From Falsibacillus pallidus (GTDB taxonomy: Bacteria; Bacillota; Bacilli; Bacillales; DSM-25281): a stretch of 64,000 bases of DNA. The stretch lies in assembly GCF_003350505.1 (NCBI RefSeq), contig NZ_QQAY01000001.1, positions 372,001 through 436,000 of the forward strand. Direction: 5' to 3'. The notes under the pieces were generated by a model, which was not told the DNA's origin, made no database searches, and worked only from the letters and a program-made list of their open reading frames with translations. A program made the translations under genes and the position numbers. Positions 33,846 through 43,786 of this stretch are shown here, piece by piece (position 1 is the first letter of the stretch; each line of letters opens with the position of its first letter).

Positions 33846-35078
33846 CTAGAAAAACGTAATTCTCTCTATTAATTGACGATTTATATCCTTAATGATGGTC
33901 ATATAATAGTTCTTTTCCTCTTCTATCCCCATCTCCATATTGAGATAAAAATTGAATTCCTTTACATACATAAATTTATTCTTGCCACAAATTTTCAGGT
34001 GTCCTGTTCTCACAAGCAGATGTAGATAAGAAGAGACCATCCGCTCCGTAAAATCAATAGAAAACAGCGGCAGCGGCCTTTTTTTGATATCCCCTCTATG
34101 AATTCTTTTTTGAACATTTTGCAGGCACCTGTCCATATCGATTATTTTACCCTTATTGTGATTAAGTGTATCCGTCCAAATATAAAGCTGCCATTCTAAT
34201 GGATGAGACGATACAGAGCACATATAAGAGACAGGAAGGCCTATTTGAGGAGCAAGCAAAAATGGATTTAGCCCATTCTCATAAATGGCCAATAAGAAAC
34301 GATCCCTTTTCCATCTGCTGTAATGGACACGCTGCTGCATCCATTTATTTTTTTCATCAATCCATCTTTTTATAGGATATTGTGTAAAAGAATCTGCAGG
34401 ATTAAAAAGAATTTGTGAAGGGTCCAGTTTAGTTAAGGGAGAGATGAGTGGAGCAGCAAACGTTTTTGATGGTGTAAGAGGAAAAATTTTTGAGTATTGA
34501 CCCATGACTTTACTATCAGGGGAGTAAGAAAGGAGTATTGGACTGCCATTTGAGGACATCTGGGCAAAGGACCATTGAAATGGTGAAAGTTTATAGATGC
34601 TTGTATTCCCTTCCTTCCCTTTTCTGATAGGCGCATCTCCCATTATCCAAATGGGTTTTATATTCATCTCGTGATAGCCTTTTGTCCGGGCTTGAATAAG
34701 GGAGGATGGTATCGAAGAACATTGATATTCTATGGCATAAATCTGTCCCTGGGCCATCATAAGGATATCCGGCCTTTGTCCGATTTCCTCGAGATACGGT
34801 TCAAGCTCAACTGAATCCGGATAGAACTGTTTTAACCAATTGAAAATATCAAGCTTACCATTTAAATGCTGAATGGATTCTGATTCGCTGAGACTGCTGC
34901 AGGCGGATTGACTTTTGTGGGAGAAATGGGGAATGTTGATGCTCCCTGCTTTTATAAGCAGTGAATCACCACAGTGAGGGCAGTAAAACTTTTGGGTTCG
35001 TCTTATTCGTTCAATTTCGTTTATGGGCTTTTTCCATAATACAGTGAAATCTCCATTTTCATTTTTGGCAGAAATCAC
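33846..35078 (-). CDS. coiA: competence protein CoiA
   Basis: A 410-residue protein with the CoiA plan. An N-terminal zinc-like CPHC (33-36) is followed by a PD-(D/E)XK nuclease core around RPDILMM (Asp104) and IEYQCS (Glu117-x-Gln119). It takes part in processing or recombination of taken-up DNA. The start is GTG 35078, six bases after AAGGAGGT; an in-frame ATG at 35111 would place that site inside the gene. The last third is poorly conserved in the family. Confidence 0.88.
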   Translation of the reverse strand: MISAKNENGDFTVLWKKPINEIERIRRTQKFYCPHCGDSLLIKAGSINIPHFSHKSQSACSSLSESESIQHLNGKLDIFNWLKQFYPDSVELEPYLEEIGQRPDILMMAQGQIYAIEYQCSSIPSSLIQARTKGYHEMNIKPIWIMGDAPIRKGKEGNTSIYKLSPFQWSFAQMSSNGSPILLSYSPDSKVMGQYSKIFPLTPSKTFAAPLISPLTKLDPSQILFNPADSFTQYPIKRWIDEKNKWMQQRVHYSRWKRDRFLLAIYENGLNPFLLAPQIGLPVSYMCSVSSHPLEWQLYIWTDTLNHNKGKIIDMDRCLQNVQKRIHRGDIKKRPLPLFSIDFTERMVSSYLHLLVRTGHLKICGKNKFMYVKEFNFYLNMEMGIEEEKNYYMTIIKDINRQLIERITFF

Positions 35079-35136
35079 AACTTCACCTCCTTGTTCATTA
35101 TCATTCTTCATCCATTCAATAAACCCTGCAAAAATG

Positions 35137-35164
35137 AAAAAAACCGCCCAATATTATGCGCGGT
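35137..35164 (-). terminator. terminator of cls
   Basis: ACCGCGC-ATAATATT-G-GCGGT hairpin and seven T on the minus strand. Confidence 0.75.
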
Positions 35165-35171
35165 CTAATTT

Positions 35172-36683
35172 CTAGAGCAAAGGCGATAAAAGCCTCGATG
35201 TGGACTCCAGAAGCCTGTATCCGATGTGCCGGTCCTTGAATGTATCCAGATTCAGTTCATTGGAATTTTCCAAATCATGGAGGTATTCCTTCACTAACGT
35301 CTGGGTGCTTAAGGTCCTATATAAAAAAGCATTGACTTCAAAATTCAAATGAAAGCTTCTCATATCCATATTCGAAGTCCCAATTGAAGCAAGTTCATTA
35401 TCGACAATCACAATTTTACTATGCATAAATCCTTTTTCATACTCATACACTTTGACCCCTGCCGCTAGCAGCTCCGGAAAATACGATCTGGAGGCATGAA
35501 ATACGATTCTTTTATCTGGGCGGTTTGGTACAAGCAATCGTACATCGATTCCGCTCAAGGCAGCAATCTTTAAAGCAGAAAAAATATCTTCATCAGGGAT
35601 AAAATATGGAGAGGCAATCCAGACAGAATGCTCAGCAGAATTGATCATCGCAAAAAAGATGTCTTTCAAAACACTCCATTCATTATCTGGTCCCCCTGCT
35701 ATCATCTGCACCCCACCATCCTGAAAAAGCTCCGGCGGCTCTGCATGAAGATATTTTTCATCCAGGAAATGTTCACTTGTCATGTAATACCAATCTTGAA
35801 AAAATATGAGCTGAAGAGATTTTACAGCTTCTCCATGTACCATTAAATGGGTATCTCTCCAAAAGCCGAAGTGGTCATTTTTCCCTAAATATTCATCTCC
35901 GATATTCAACCCGCCTACAAACCCAACTTTTCCATCAATCACAATGATTTTTCGGTGGTTTCGGAAATTAAACTTATTGTTCAAAAAAGGAACCTTTACC
36001 GGTCCGAATGGAATGGCTTCGACACCTGCAGCCTTCAATTCAGAGATATATCGTTTAGAGAGCTTCCACGAACCAACTGCATCATAAAGGAAACGAATTT
36101 TCACACCTGCTTTGGCGCGGTCTATTAGGATCGATTTTATTTCCTGCCCAAGTTCATCATTTCGTACAATGTAATATTCCATATGAATATGATGTCGTGC
36201 ACGTTTTAATTCTTCCTTGATGAATTGAAAAGTCTCTTGTCCATTTGTCAGTACTTTAGTAGCAGTCGAGAAGGACACCGGACTATGCCCAAGCTTTTGA
36301 GCAAGGTGATAAAGCTTCTTTTGGTGATCCCCGAGCTTCTCAAGCCTGGGTTCATGATTCTCTGGAAAATCTTCATATTTTATAAAAGCTTCTTTATCAA
36401 GGATGTATTTTTCCCTGAACATCTTTTCTTTTCGATAATTCCTTCCGAAAAGGAGATAAAAAACGAATCCCAATAACGGAAAACTCCCAAGCACGACCAG
36501 CCATGTGAGCGTCTGTGTGGGATGCCGGTTTTCCAAAAATATCACTACCCCGATAAAAATCACTGATAGTGTAATGATAAAGCTGAGATATTTTAATACA
36601 TCATACTCAAGCCAATCTTTCATAATAATGTATACACCGGTTAACGCTGCTAAAAACAAGACTAATCTTACTGTGTTTTTCAC
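35172..36683 (-). CDS. cls: cardiolipin synthase
   Basis: A 503-residue phospholipase-D family enzyme with two N-terminal helices (about 5-20 and 34-50, plus a third near 61-79) and two HKD sites: His243/Lys245/Asp250 in NHRKIIVIDGK and His421/Lys423/Asp428 in MHSKIVIVD. It joins two phosphatidylglycerols. The GTG start follows GGCGGTGG. The C-terminal domain is complete. Confidence 0.92.
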   Translation of the reverse strand: MKNTVRLVLFLAALTGVYIIMKDWLEYDVLKYLSFIITLSVIFIGVVIFLENRHPTQTLTWLVVLGSFPLLGFVFYLLFGRNYRKEKMFREKYILDKEAFIKYEDFPENHEPRLEKLGDHQKKLYHLAQKLGHSPVSFSTATKVLTNGQETFQFIKEELKRARHHIHMEYYIVRNDELGQEIKSILIDRAKAGVKIRFLYDAVGSWKLSKRYISELKAAGVEAIPFGPVKVPFLNNKFNFRNHRKIIVIDGKVGFVGGLNIGDEYLGKNDHFGFWRDTHLMVHGEAVKSLQLIFFQDWYYMTSEHFLDEKYLHAEPPELFQDGGVQMIAGGPDNEWSVLKDIFFAMINSAEHSVWIASPYFIPDEDIFSALKIAALSGIDVRLLVPNRPDKRIVFHASRSYFPELLAAGVKVYEYEKGFMHSKIVIVDNELASIGTSNMDMRSFHLNFEVNAFLYRTLSTQTLVKEYLHDLENSNELNLDTFKDRHIGYRLLESTSRLLSPLL

Positions 36684-36733
36684 GTGAATCCACCGCCAGT
36701 CATGATCCCATTCTAATTAACGCACCTGAGCGA

Positions 36734-36762
36734 TAAAAAAACCGATTTCTCATGGAAATCGG
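36734..36762 (-). terminator. terminator of mecA
   Basis: ACCGATTTC/GAAATCGGT stem and seven T on the minus strand. Confidence 0.85.
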
Positions 36763-36774
36763 TGTTGAAGCCTT

Positions 36775-37440
36775 TCAGCTAAAATGTTTATTAAGGACAG
36801 AAAATACATCTTTATCGATTACAATATTACCGTATTCTTCTAACCGATGGATGGTCATCTGTGTTTCATTTCCGTATTCGAGAAGCACACTCAACACGTT
36901 GTCGATTTCATCTTCTTCAAATACATCTTCCTGAAACTCAACATATAAATAATATTTATCCTCAAATGAGAACAACTTTGTATTTAAATGCTCTAAACCA
37001 GGACGCTTTGACAATGATATGGCATCCTCAATGTCTTTGAATGATAATAGAAATTCAAGTGAATCCTCATTATCCGAATCCTGCTGCCTTAATTGAAACT
37101 GCTGATCAAGAAGTTCTTCAATTCTTTCATCCACAGGCAAATCCTTTAATTTATCTTCCGGAATAGGCAGTTCAAAACGCTGGCCATCCTTGGACATCTG
37201 TGCTCTAGTCACTAGGACTTCCAAGCCTTTGTCAAGCGCCTGTACCTGAATCCATAAAGGACCTTCTACTGAAAACTCTTCTTCCTGATGGACTTCATCC
37301 ATCATTTCCCAAAAGAGTTCCTCACTACGCTCGCGATTGTACCAAATTTCTTCGCGATCGAAACCTCTCTCTTCTATATCAAGATACGAAATATAAAATT
37401 TAACCGTATTTTCGTTAATTCTCTCGATTTCCACTTTCAA
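36775..37440 (-). CDS. mecA: adaptor protein MecA
   Basis: A 221-residue ClpC adaptor with the N-terminal ERINENTVKFYISYLDIEERGFDREEIWYNRERSEELFWEMM, an acidic/Gln-rich linker near 110-125 and the C-terminal ClpC-binding domain. In B. subtilis it targets ComK and others for ClpCP. Stands alone behind a 400-base leader; both the ATG and a strong GGGAGAG site are visible. Confidence 0.94.
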   Translation of the reverse strand: MKVEIERINENTVKFYISYLDIEERGFDREEIWYNRERSEELFWEMMDEVHQEEEFSVEGPLWIQVQALDKGLEVLVTRAQMSKDGQRFELPIPEDKLKDLPVDERIEELLDQQFQLRQQDSDNEDSLEFLLSFKDIEDAISLSKRPGLEHLNTKLFSFEDKYYLYVEFQEDVFEEDEIDNVLSVLLEYGNETQMTIHRLEEYGNIVIDKDVFSVLNKHFS

Positions 37441-37748
37441 CTCTCCCTTCTTTGTTAAAGTGATGAAGGGACTACACCCCCGAGCATCTGCTCAAATCGA
37501 TGTTGAAGCTGTACAAAGTATTTTGTACCTTGTACTCTTATTTTATGATAATAAGGTCTAAAATGGAAACAAAATGTACTATTTCTTGAACAAAATAATC
37601 AAATGCCCATCAAGTCCTTTTTTCAATTGGGTCGTTTTGGCTATTTTAGCCCATTCAAATAAAAATTTCAAGTCAGAATATTTTTTCAATTCAAAAGACT
37701 GGTGATGAATGTTCGAATTTTCTCAGCCCATCTTAAATGAATAAGAAA
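37441..37748. other. mecA upstream region, no gene
   Basis: About 300 AT-rich bases without a supportable reading frame. It should hold the mecA promoter. On the minus strand TTGTTT with an 18-base spacer to TCATAA is the best but weak candidate. A long hairpin at its far end (37749-37828) is listed separately. Confidence 0.4.
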
Positions 37749-37828
37749 AAGCCTGCCGGTAATGTACAGCAATGCAGCGTTGAAACTTCTTGTCTCGAAC
37801 TTGCAGCCGAACATATTATGGGCAGGCC
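37749..37828 (-). terminator. long structured terminator after spx
   Basis: Outer arms GCCTGCC (37751-37757) and GGCAGGC (37821-37827) enclose about 63 bases with internal pairing (GCAGC...GCTGC-type elements and ATGT/ACAT), and the minus strand leaves with T5. The T run makes a terminator role likely; the size is unusual. Confidence 0.55.
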
Positions 37829-37842
37829 TTTATAGTTAAAAA

Positions 37843-38238
37843 TTAATTGACCATTCTTTGCGCTTCACGCAATTGGAATGTCCTTACTTTACGAGGAAGG
37901 AATCTTCTAATCTCGTCTTCATTATAGCCAACTTGAAGGCGCTTTTCATCAATGATGATCGGACGTCTTAAAAGACCAGGATTTGATTGAATCAATTCAA
38001 ATAACTGCTGCAGAGGAAGAGTTTCTAAATCCACATTCAGCTTTTGGAATATCTTTGAGCGGGTTGAGATTATTTCATCTGTACCGTCTTCTGTCATACG
38101 AAGGATCTCTTTGATTTCCTCTAAGCTAAGAGGTTCTGAGAAAATATTTCTTTCCGTATATGGAATTTCATGCTCCTCTAGCCATGCTCTTGCTTTCCTA
38201 CATGATGTGCAGCTTGGGGAAGTGTATAATGTAACCAT
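37843..38238 (-). CDS. spx: redox-responsive transcription regulator Spx
   Basis: A 131-residue ArsC-fold protein with the redox switch Cys10-Thr-Ser-Cys13 (PSCTSC) and the RNA polymerase alpha-CTD contact region. The length and the C-terminal LREAQRMVN fit Spx, which is degraded by ClpXP with SpxH. The ATG follows AGGAGTG. SpxH, MecA and the truncated haemoglobin in the same window make up the known thiol-stress context. Confidence 0.95.
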   Translation of the reverse strand: MVTLYTSPSCTSCRKARAWLEEHEIPYTERNIFSEPLSLEEIKEILRMTEDGTDEIISTRSKIFQKLNVDLETLPLQQLFELIQSNPGLLRRPIIIDEKRLQVGYNEDEIRRFLPRKVRTFQLREAQRMVN

Positions 38239-38329
38239 TCTTCATTCACACTCCTATATAATAATGGATTTTAGTTATCTTATGGATTTTTAGTTTATAA
38301 TTACTATAAATAAAAAATCTATATTGTGT

Positions 38330-38357
38330 ATTATACACTATTTAAATATAATTGAAC
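38330..38357 (-). promoter_or_regulatory. spx: candidate proximal spx promoter
   Basis: GTTCAA/TTCAAT-like -35 (38352-38357) and TATAAT -10 (38330-38335), 16-bp spacer, minus strand. Confidence 0.45.
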
Positions 38358-38382
38358 ATACATTTTGGAATATGTAATAATT

Positions 38383-38412
38383 GTTATACATACATTGTAC
38401 AATTTTTGTCAA
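38383..38412 (-). promoter_or_regulatory. spx: candidate distal spx promoter with palindrome
   Basis: Perfect TTGACA (38407-38412), 18-bp spacer and TATAAC (38383-38388). The spacer contains ATTGTACAAT (38394-38403), a ten-base palindrome between -35 and -10, a typical repressor position. Confidence 0.55.
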
Positions 38413-38484
38413 AATTCGTTTGATATAATACATTACCCCTTATTTACTGCATATAAACATGCCTTTTTAAAGTTTTTTGAATAT

Positions 38485-38512
38485 AAAAAGGTGCGGCTTT
38501 ATGCCACACCTT
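38485..38512 (-). terminator. terminator of the yjbC-like gene
   Basis: AAGGTG-GGC/GCC-CACCTT stem and T5 on the minus strand. Confidence 0.75.
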
Positions 38513-38517
38513 CTGCA

Positions 38518-39096
38518 TTAAATATCCTTTAATATATCTTCTGAATCCTTCGTGTCTTCATCATATGTCAACACTTCATTCACCGGCTGATATGATGCAC
38601 CATAAAAATCTGTGTCCTTATAAGTATGAATCATTTCGTATGTTTTCTTCATTGCTTCATAAACTTGTTCTTCGGACTCATTATTAGGAGCCCAATAAAG
38701 GATTTCCATTGCATTGATTTCATTAGTAGCTAATGAACGCCTGCGATAACCAATGTTCTGGGCATGCTCAAATCCTTCCCTCTTATAAAACCGAAGTCTT
38801 TTCTCAGTATCCGTATCTTCATAATTTACTGGTTCAACTTCTAATATAATTGGCTTGTTTTTCTTTTTCAACTTTTCAATTAACTTATGTCCAAGTCCTT
38901 GGCCCCTTGCATCTTTGGAGACAAATAAATAATCAATGAAAGTAAAATCTTCAAGTTCAACATACATCAATACGTGTAGTGGACCTTCATCCTTATGGTA
39001 GATCTCACCCTTATCTTTCAATAATGTCTCCATATGTTCTTTCGATTTCATTTCCACAACGGGAAAATACTGATTCAATTTTTCATACCAATGCAT
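38518..39096 (-). CDS. GNAT family acetyltransferase (YjbC-like)
   Basis: A 192-residue protein starting at ATG 39096 behind AGGAGGAG. The acetyl-CoA loop is DYLFVSKDARGQGLGHKLIEKL, with FYKREGFEHAQNIGYRRRS later, and an acidic C-terminal tail of about 40 residues. YjbC lies next to spx in B. subtilis, where spx can be transcribed with it. Acceptor unknown. Confidence 0.82.
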   Translation of the reverse strand: MHWYEKLNQYFPVVEMKSKEHMETLLKDKGEIYHKDEGPLHVLMYVELEDFTFIDYLFVSKDARGQGLGHKLIEKLKKKNKPIILEVEPVNYEDTDTEKRLRFYKREGFEHAQNIGYRRRSLATNEINAMEILYWAPNNESEEQVYEAMKKTYEMIHTYKDTDFYGASYQPVNEVLTYDEDTKDSEDILKDI

Positions 39097-39272
39097 TTTT
39101 CTGCTCCTCCTGAACTTATTCTCAATCAATAAGCTCCCATCTTTGTATTTATATTATTGCGATTACTACTGCTTTTCATTCAGGTTCCGGCATACAATGA
39201 AATAAGCGCAGCAAGTCCAATGGCAATACTTAATGGTTAGAGAGCGATTAAATATAAAGATGGAGGTTTATG

Positions 39273-39458
39273 ATGACTGAGTATGTGATTGATTTGATAC
39301 TTTTCTCCGCATTCGTCATCGGGTTAACGGCCATAATGGGCGTTTTGACAAATGGAATAGGAGAAAAATTATTCGGTGGAAAGAATAAAAGGTTTTTCGT
39401 GGAAAAATCAGCTTCCATTCAATCTGGCTGGAATAAGGTTGGCGGAAGAAGTGATTAA
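39273..39458 (+). CDS. small hypothetical membrane protein, 61 residues
   Basis: One N-terminal hydrophobic helix (about residues 5-27), then GEKLFGGKNKRFFVEKSASIQSGWNKVGGRSD. Two adjacent ATG codons follow GGAGG; the second, six bases away, is chosen. A bidirectional terminator lies further on at 39608. No family recognised. Confidence 0.55.
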   Translation: MTEYVIDLILFSAFVIGLTAIMGVLTNGIGEKLFGGKNKRFFVEKSASIQSGWNKVGGRSD

Positions 39459-39607
39459 ACTTTTTTAGACGTTTCCAACACTATATCCAATTATCTCTTT
39501 TCCCCCTATTTATAGTTATTAAACATAAAAAGAGAATTCCCTTTATATTTTTTATTCTAACTTGTTAAGTTTGTGTCGAAATTTCCGAGGAAATGAGATA
39601 AAGGACA

Positions 39608-39639
39608 AAAAAAAACGATCCAATTAGGATCGTTTTTTT
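39608..39639 (-). terminator. terminator of the opp operon
   Basis: AAAAAAACGATCC, five-base loop and its complement with seven T; symmetrical, so it may also stop the plus-strand small gene. Confidence 0.85.
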
Positions 39640-39646
39640 CTATTTA

Positions 39647-40585
39647 TTAATCATGTTTATATTGTGCTTGGTATTGGACAAATTCCTTTTCAGAGCAAAG
39701 GACGAAATGACCAGGTGCTACTTCCCTCATTTGTACGTCTTCCCCGTCTTTATAATCATGTACGTTCGGATCGTAGGTTTTTCTCTTTCTGGACCGTTCG
39801 TATTCCGGGTCCGGAAGCGGAATCGCTGAAAGAAGTGACTGTGTATAGGGATGCAAAGGATTCTTATACAATTTTTCAGATGTTGTCAACTCGACTAATT
39901 TACCGAAATACATAACACCGATACGGTCTGAAATGTATTTTACCATTGACAGGTCATGCGCAATGAACAGATATGTCAGGCCTTTTTCTTTCTGCAATTT
40001 TTTTAGAAGGTTAACAACCTGCGCTTGGATGGAAACATCAAGCGCTGAAATCGGCTCATCCGCAATGATGAACTCTGGATCTACAGCCAAAGCACGTGCA
40101 ATTCCGATACGCTGTCTTTGCCCGCCTGAGAATTCATGCGGATAGCGGTTCGCATGCTCTTTATTCAATCCAACCGTTTCAAGAAGATCATAGACAATTT
40201 TCATGCGCTCTTCTTTTGATTTTGCAAGACCATGGATATCAATACCTTCGGCGATGATATCCGCTACTTTCATACGGGGATTCAAAGATGCATATGGATC
40301 TTGGAAAATCATCTGCATTTTGCGATTGAATTTTTTCAATTCTGCCCTGGATTTTTTTCCATGAACATTTTCCCCATCGAATAGTACTTCACCATCTGTC
40401 GCATCGTACAAACGGATGATTGTACGGCCAGTCGTTGATTTTCCACAGCCTGACTCGCCAACCAACCCTAATGTCTCTCCTTTATAAATATCAAAAGTGA
40501 GACCGTCAACTGCTTTAACCTCGTTAGGGCGTCCTACGTTGAAGTGCTGCTTAAGGTTTTTGATTTCAAGTAATTTTTCTGCCAT
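39647..40585 (-). CDS. oppF: oligopeptide ABC transporter ATP-binding protein OppF
   Basis: A 312-residue ATPase: Walker [11 protein letters not shown]-loop [13 protein letters not shown], signature [15 protein letters not shown], Walker B FIIADEP, H-loop IAHDL, and the C-terminal oligopeptide/dipeptide extension. Works as a heterodimer with OppD on the cytoplasmic face. Last gene of opp. Confidence 0.93.
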   Translation of the reverse strand: MAEKLLEIKNLKQHFNVGRPNEVKAVDGLTFDIYKGETLGLVGESGCGKSTTGRTIIRLYDATDGEVLFDGENVHGKKSRAELKKFNRKMQMIFQDPYASLNPRMKVADIIAEGIDIHGLAKSKEERMKIVYDLLETVGLNKEHANRYPHEFSGGQRQRIGIARALAVDPEFIIADEPISALDVSIQAQVVNLLKKLQKEKGLTYLFIAHDLSMVKYISDRIGVMYFGKLVELTTSEKLYKNPLHPYTQSLLSAIPLPDPEYERSRKRKTYDPNVHDYKDGEDVQMREVAPGHFVLCSEKEFVQYQAQYKHD

Positions 40586-40588
40586 TTC

Positions 40589-41647
40589 TTAACGCCCTCC
40601 CTTTGATAAAGATGTTTTCGCTGAAGGGAATTTGCGCATACGAACCTTCACAGCTTCCGGCGGCTCAACTTTCGGAGCATCCGGATGCAGAAGCCATGTT
40701 GCTGCATAATGAGTGTCAGAAACCTTGAACATTGGAGGCTCTTTTTCCAAATCGATTTTCAGCGCAAATTCATTACGAGCTGCAAATGCATCTCCTTTTG
40801 GAGGATCCAATAAATCTGGAGGAGTACCAGGAATCGCATATAACTCTGCATCAGCAGCATCAAGGTTAGGCATGGAACTGATTAATCCCCATGTATATGG
40901 ATGCTGTGGGTTATAGAAGATTTCATCCACTGTACCCACTTCCACAATTTTTCCACCGTACATAACTGCTACTCTATCCGCTACATTTGCCACTACACCT
41001 AAATCATGTGTAATGAAAATAATGGATGTATCAATTTTCTTTTGTAAAGCCTTCATCAATTCAAGAATCTGAGCTTGGATTGTTACATCCAATGCAGTTG
41101 TCGGCTCATCCGCAATAAGAACCTGTGGATTGCATGCTAATGCAATCGCAATAACGACACGCTGTCTCATACCACCAGAGAATTGGTGAGGATATTGCTT
41201 CAGACGAACTTCAGGTTTTGGGATCCCAACAAGTTTAAGCAGTTCGAGTGCACGATTGCGCGCTTCTGCTTTGCCTAAATTTTGATGCTTCAACAATGGT
41301 TCCATTATCTGCTTTCCAACTGTCATCGTTGGGTTCAAGGAAGTCATTGGATCCTGGAAGATCATCGAGATGTCTTTTCCACGGATTTTCTGCATTTCTT
41401 TTTCAGATGCTTTGGTCAAATCTTTATTGTTAAAAAGGATTTCTCCAGATTTAAATTCAGCACTTTGCTCAGGCAATAATCGCATAATTGATTTAGTCGT
41501 TACGGATTTACCTGAACCTGATTCACCAACTATCGCGAGTGTTTCCCCTTTGTATAAGTCGAAGTTCACTCCACGAATTGCTTGTACTTCACCTGCAAAG
41601 GTGTGAAAAGATATGTGCAAATCTTTTACTTCTAATAACTTTTCCAT
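40589..41647 (-). CDS. oppD: oligopeptide ABC transporter ATP-binding protein OppD
   Basis: A 352-residue ATPase with Walker [10 protein letters not shown], signature [15 protein letters not shown] and Walker B VLIADEP, plus the long C-terminal oligopeptide_HPY-type tail. The ATG at 41647 was chosen with GGTGGTGAAA upstream, rather than the in-frame 41671 start inside oppC. Confidence 0.92.
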   Translation of the reverse strand: MEKLLEVKDLHISFHTFAGEVQAIRGVNFDLYKGETLAIVGESGSGKSVTTKSIMRLLPEQSAEFKSGEILFNNKDLTKASEKEMQKIRGKDISMIFQDPMTSLNPTMTVGKQIMEPLLKHQNLGKAEARNRALELLKLVGIPKPEVRLKQYPHQFSGGMRQRVVIAIALACNPQVLIADEPTTALDVTIQAQILELMKALQKKIDTSIIFITHDLGVVANVADRVAVMYGGKIVEVGTVDEIFYNPQHPYTWGLISSMPNLDAADAELYAIPGTPPDLLDPPKGDAFAARNEFALKIDLEKEPPMFKVSDTHYAATWLLHPDAPKVEPPEAVKVRMRKFPSAKTSLSKGGR

Positions 41648-41663
41648 TATTTCACCACCCTTA

Positions 41664-42680
41664 TTAATCACGCATCTTAGGATCTAATGCGTCTCGTAGA
41701 CCATCTGCCAATAAGTTGAATGCAATCATCAACAAACAGATAATGATTGCCGGGAACAACATGATGTGCGGAAGGATCTGCATAGTGCGGTATCCGTCCT
41801 CAATCAATGTACCAAGTGATGCTGCCGGAGCCTGAAGACCCAGTCCGATAAAGCTTAAGAATGCTTCGAAGAAGATAGCACTCGGAATTGTAAACATAGT
41901 GTTGATGATAATGACACTCGCCAAGTTAGGAATCAAATGTTTAAAGATGATTTTCCCATTGCTCTCACCCAATGTACGGGAAGCGAGGACATATTCCTGT
42001 GACTTTAATTTCAGTGTTTGTCCACGAACAACACGTGCCATACCTACCCAGCCCGTGATGGTAATTGCGATTGTGATGGATAATATTCCTGGTTCCAGAA
42101 CTAAAATCATCAAGATTACTACAACGATATTCGGTATACCTACTAGAACTTCAAGGATACGCTGCATGATATTATCGGTGCGTCCGCCATAGAATGCTGA
42201 AATTCCGCCGTAAGCCACACCAATGACCATGTCAATGAAGGCTGCCAATATGGCAATGTATAGGGAAATCTGTGTTCCTTTCCACGTTCTTGCAAAAAGG
42301 TCACGTCCAAGTCCGTCAGTACCGAACCAGAAATATTCGTCAACATTCTTTCTTTCATACATGTCTACTTCTTGACCGCCAAGCTGCATTTTTCCATCAA
42401 AGATTCCAAGCTTTTCAAGACCTGGAACTTTCGGAGGCAGATTCGCAAAGGCAAGGTTTTGTTCTTTATAGTTATGTTTCGTCATATGTGGGCCTGCAAA
42501 AGCCATGAACGCCAAAATGATAAGAAGGATCAGAGCAAATAGGGCCCCTTTATTCTTTTTGACACGCAGCCATGCATCTTGCCAATAGTTCAAGCTGGGC
42601 TTTGCAATGCGCTCACCTGATGATGTATCAATATTAGCGGGCTGAAATAATTCTTTTGAGATTTTTTCTGGCTGATTCAT
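41664..42680 (-). CDS. oppC: oligopeptide ABC transporter permease OppC
   Basis: A 338-residue permease with one N-terminal helix, a periplasmic-side insertion of about 70 residues (KHNYKEQNLAFANLPPKVPG...) typical of OppC, and five further helices with the EAFLSFIGLGLQAPAASLG signature. Its ATG overlaps the oppB stop. Confidence 0.93.
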   Translation of the reverse strand: MNQPEKISKELFQPANIDTSSGERIAKPSLNYWQDAWLRVKKNKGALFALILLIILAFMAFAGPHMTKHNYKEQNLAFANLPPKVPGLEKLGIFDGKMQLGGQEVDMYERKNVDEYFWFGTDGLGRDLFARTWKGTQISLYIAILAAFIDMVIGVAYGGISAFYGGRTDNIMQRILEVLVGIPNIVVVILMILVLEPGILSITIAITITGWVGMARVVRGQTLKLKSQEYVLASRTLGESNGKIIFKHLIPNLASVIIINTMFTIPSAIFFEAFLSFIGLGLQAPAASLGTLIEDGYRTMQILPHIMLFPAIIICLLMIAFNLLADGLRDALDPKMRD

Positions 42681-43606
42681 TATTTTTTACCTCCCGCTAA
42701 ACGAATTCGAGGGTCGATTACACCGTATAGCAAGTCGACAACCAAAATGATTGCGATTAAAGCAAATGCGAATAAAAGTGTTGTACCCATAATAATCGGG
42801 TAGTCATTTGTCATGATGGACTTAACGAATTGTTCACCAATTCCCGGAATAGAGAAAATCTTTTCAACTACCAGGGATCCGGACATTAGACTTACAGCTA
42901 ATGGTCCCAATACTGTAATCAATGGAATCAAAGCATTACGGAATGCATGTTTGAATGCAATTTCAAAAGATGAAGCACCTTTTGCTTTTGCCAATGTTAT
43001 ATAGTCGGAACCTAATACTTCTATTAATTCTGAACGCATAAAACGTGCTCCTGTCGCAATTGGGAACATGGCCAATGCGATAGTAGGCAAGATGCTGGAT
43101 GAGAACCCATTCCAGAATGCCACAGGGAATATTTCAAATTTAACAGCCAGCACATACTGCAAAAGTGCAGCGAATACGAAGGATGGGATTGATTTTCCAA
43201 GAACAGCAATGAAGGTACTGCTGTAATCCACCCATGTATTTTGATAAATAGCTGCCAAAACCCCTAAAATGACCCCAAGAAGGGTACCTACAAACATAGC
43301 TTGGAAACCTAGCATAGCGGAAGGTCCGATTCGTTCGAGGATTAGCTCAGTTACGCCGTGGTTATCGAATTGAAATGATACTCCCATGTCACCTTTAAGC
43401 AAGCCAAAGATATAATGTGCATATTGAACAGGAACGGGATCATTCAATCCATACTTTTCATTCATGATATGAACCTGTTCTGCAGATAGCTTCTGGTCGT
43501 TAAACGGTGAACCAGGCAGTATTTTCATGAGGAAAAATGTAAACGAAGCAATGATAAATAAAGTAATAATCATGTATATTACACGCTGTAAAACATACTT
43601 CGTCAT
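42680..43606 (-). CDS. oppB: oligopeptide ABC transporter permease OppB
   Basis: A 308-residue permease with six membrane helices and the family EAA-loop region (AKAKGASSFEIAFKHAFRNALIPLI). The ATG follows AGGAGGTGC. A hairpin between oppA and oppB suggests lower expression of oppBCDF than of oppA. Confidence 0.93.
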   Translation of the reverse strand: MTKYVLQRVIYMIITLFIIASFTFFLMKILPGSPFNDQKLSAEQVHIMNEKYGLNDPVPVQYAHYIFGLLKGDMGVSFQFDNHGVTELILERIGPSAMLGFQAMFVGTLLGVILGVLAAIYQNTWVDYSSTFIAVLGKSIPSFVFAALLQYVLAVKFEIFPVAFWNGFSSSILPTIALAMFPIATGARFMRSELIEVLGSDYITLAKAKGASSFEIAFKHAFRNALIPLITVLGPLAVSLMSGSLVVEKIFSIPGIGEQFVKSIMTNDYPIIMGTTLLFAFALIAIILVVDLLYGVIDPRIRLAGGKK

Positions 43607-43727
43607 TGCTGCACCTCCTAGTAATAAACTCTATCTTCTATAGTATCTGTGATTCACTAAAATTAGTGTCGAAATTTAGTATTTTTTCTAAAAATTCGCC
43701 AATATTCGACAATTCTTATACAGGGAA

Positions 43728-43759
43728 AAAGAGAGTATACTCGAGGATATACTCTCTTT
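43728..43759 (-). terminator. intra-operon hairpin between oppA and oppB
   Basis: A 12-bp AAAGAGAGTATA stem with T5 on the minus strand in the 180-base gap. It probably acts as a partial terminator or 3' stabiliser of oppA mRNA. Confidence 0.7.
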
Positions 43760-43786
43760 CCGCTATTGGAAAAATATCAGCCTATA

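Noticed and set aside
37560-37740. Short plus-strand ATG frame (MPIKSFFQLG...) upstream of mecA
   Set aside because: Nineteen codons, no ribosome site, AT-rich surroundings.
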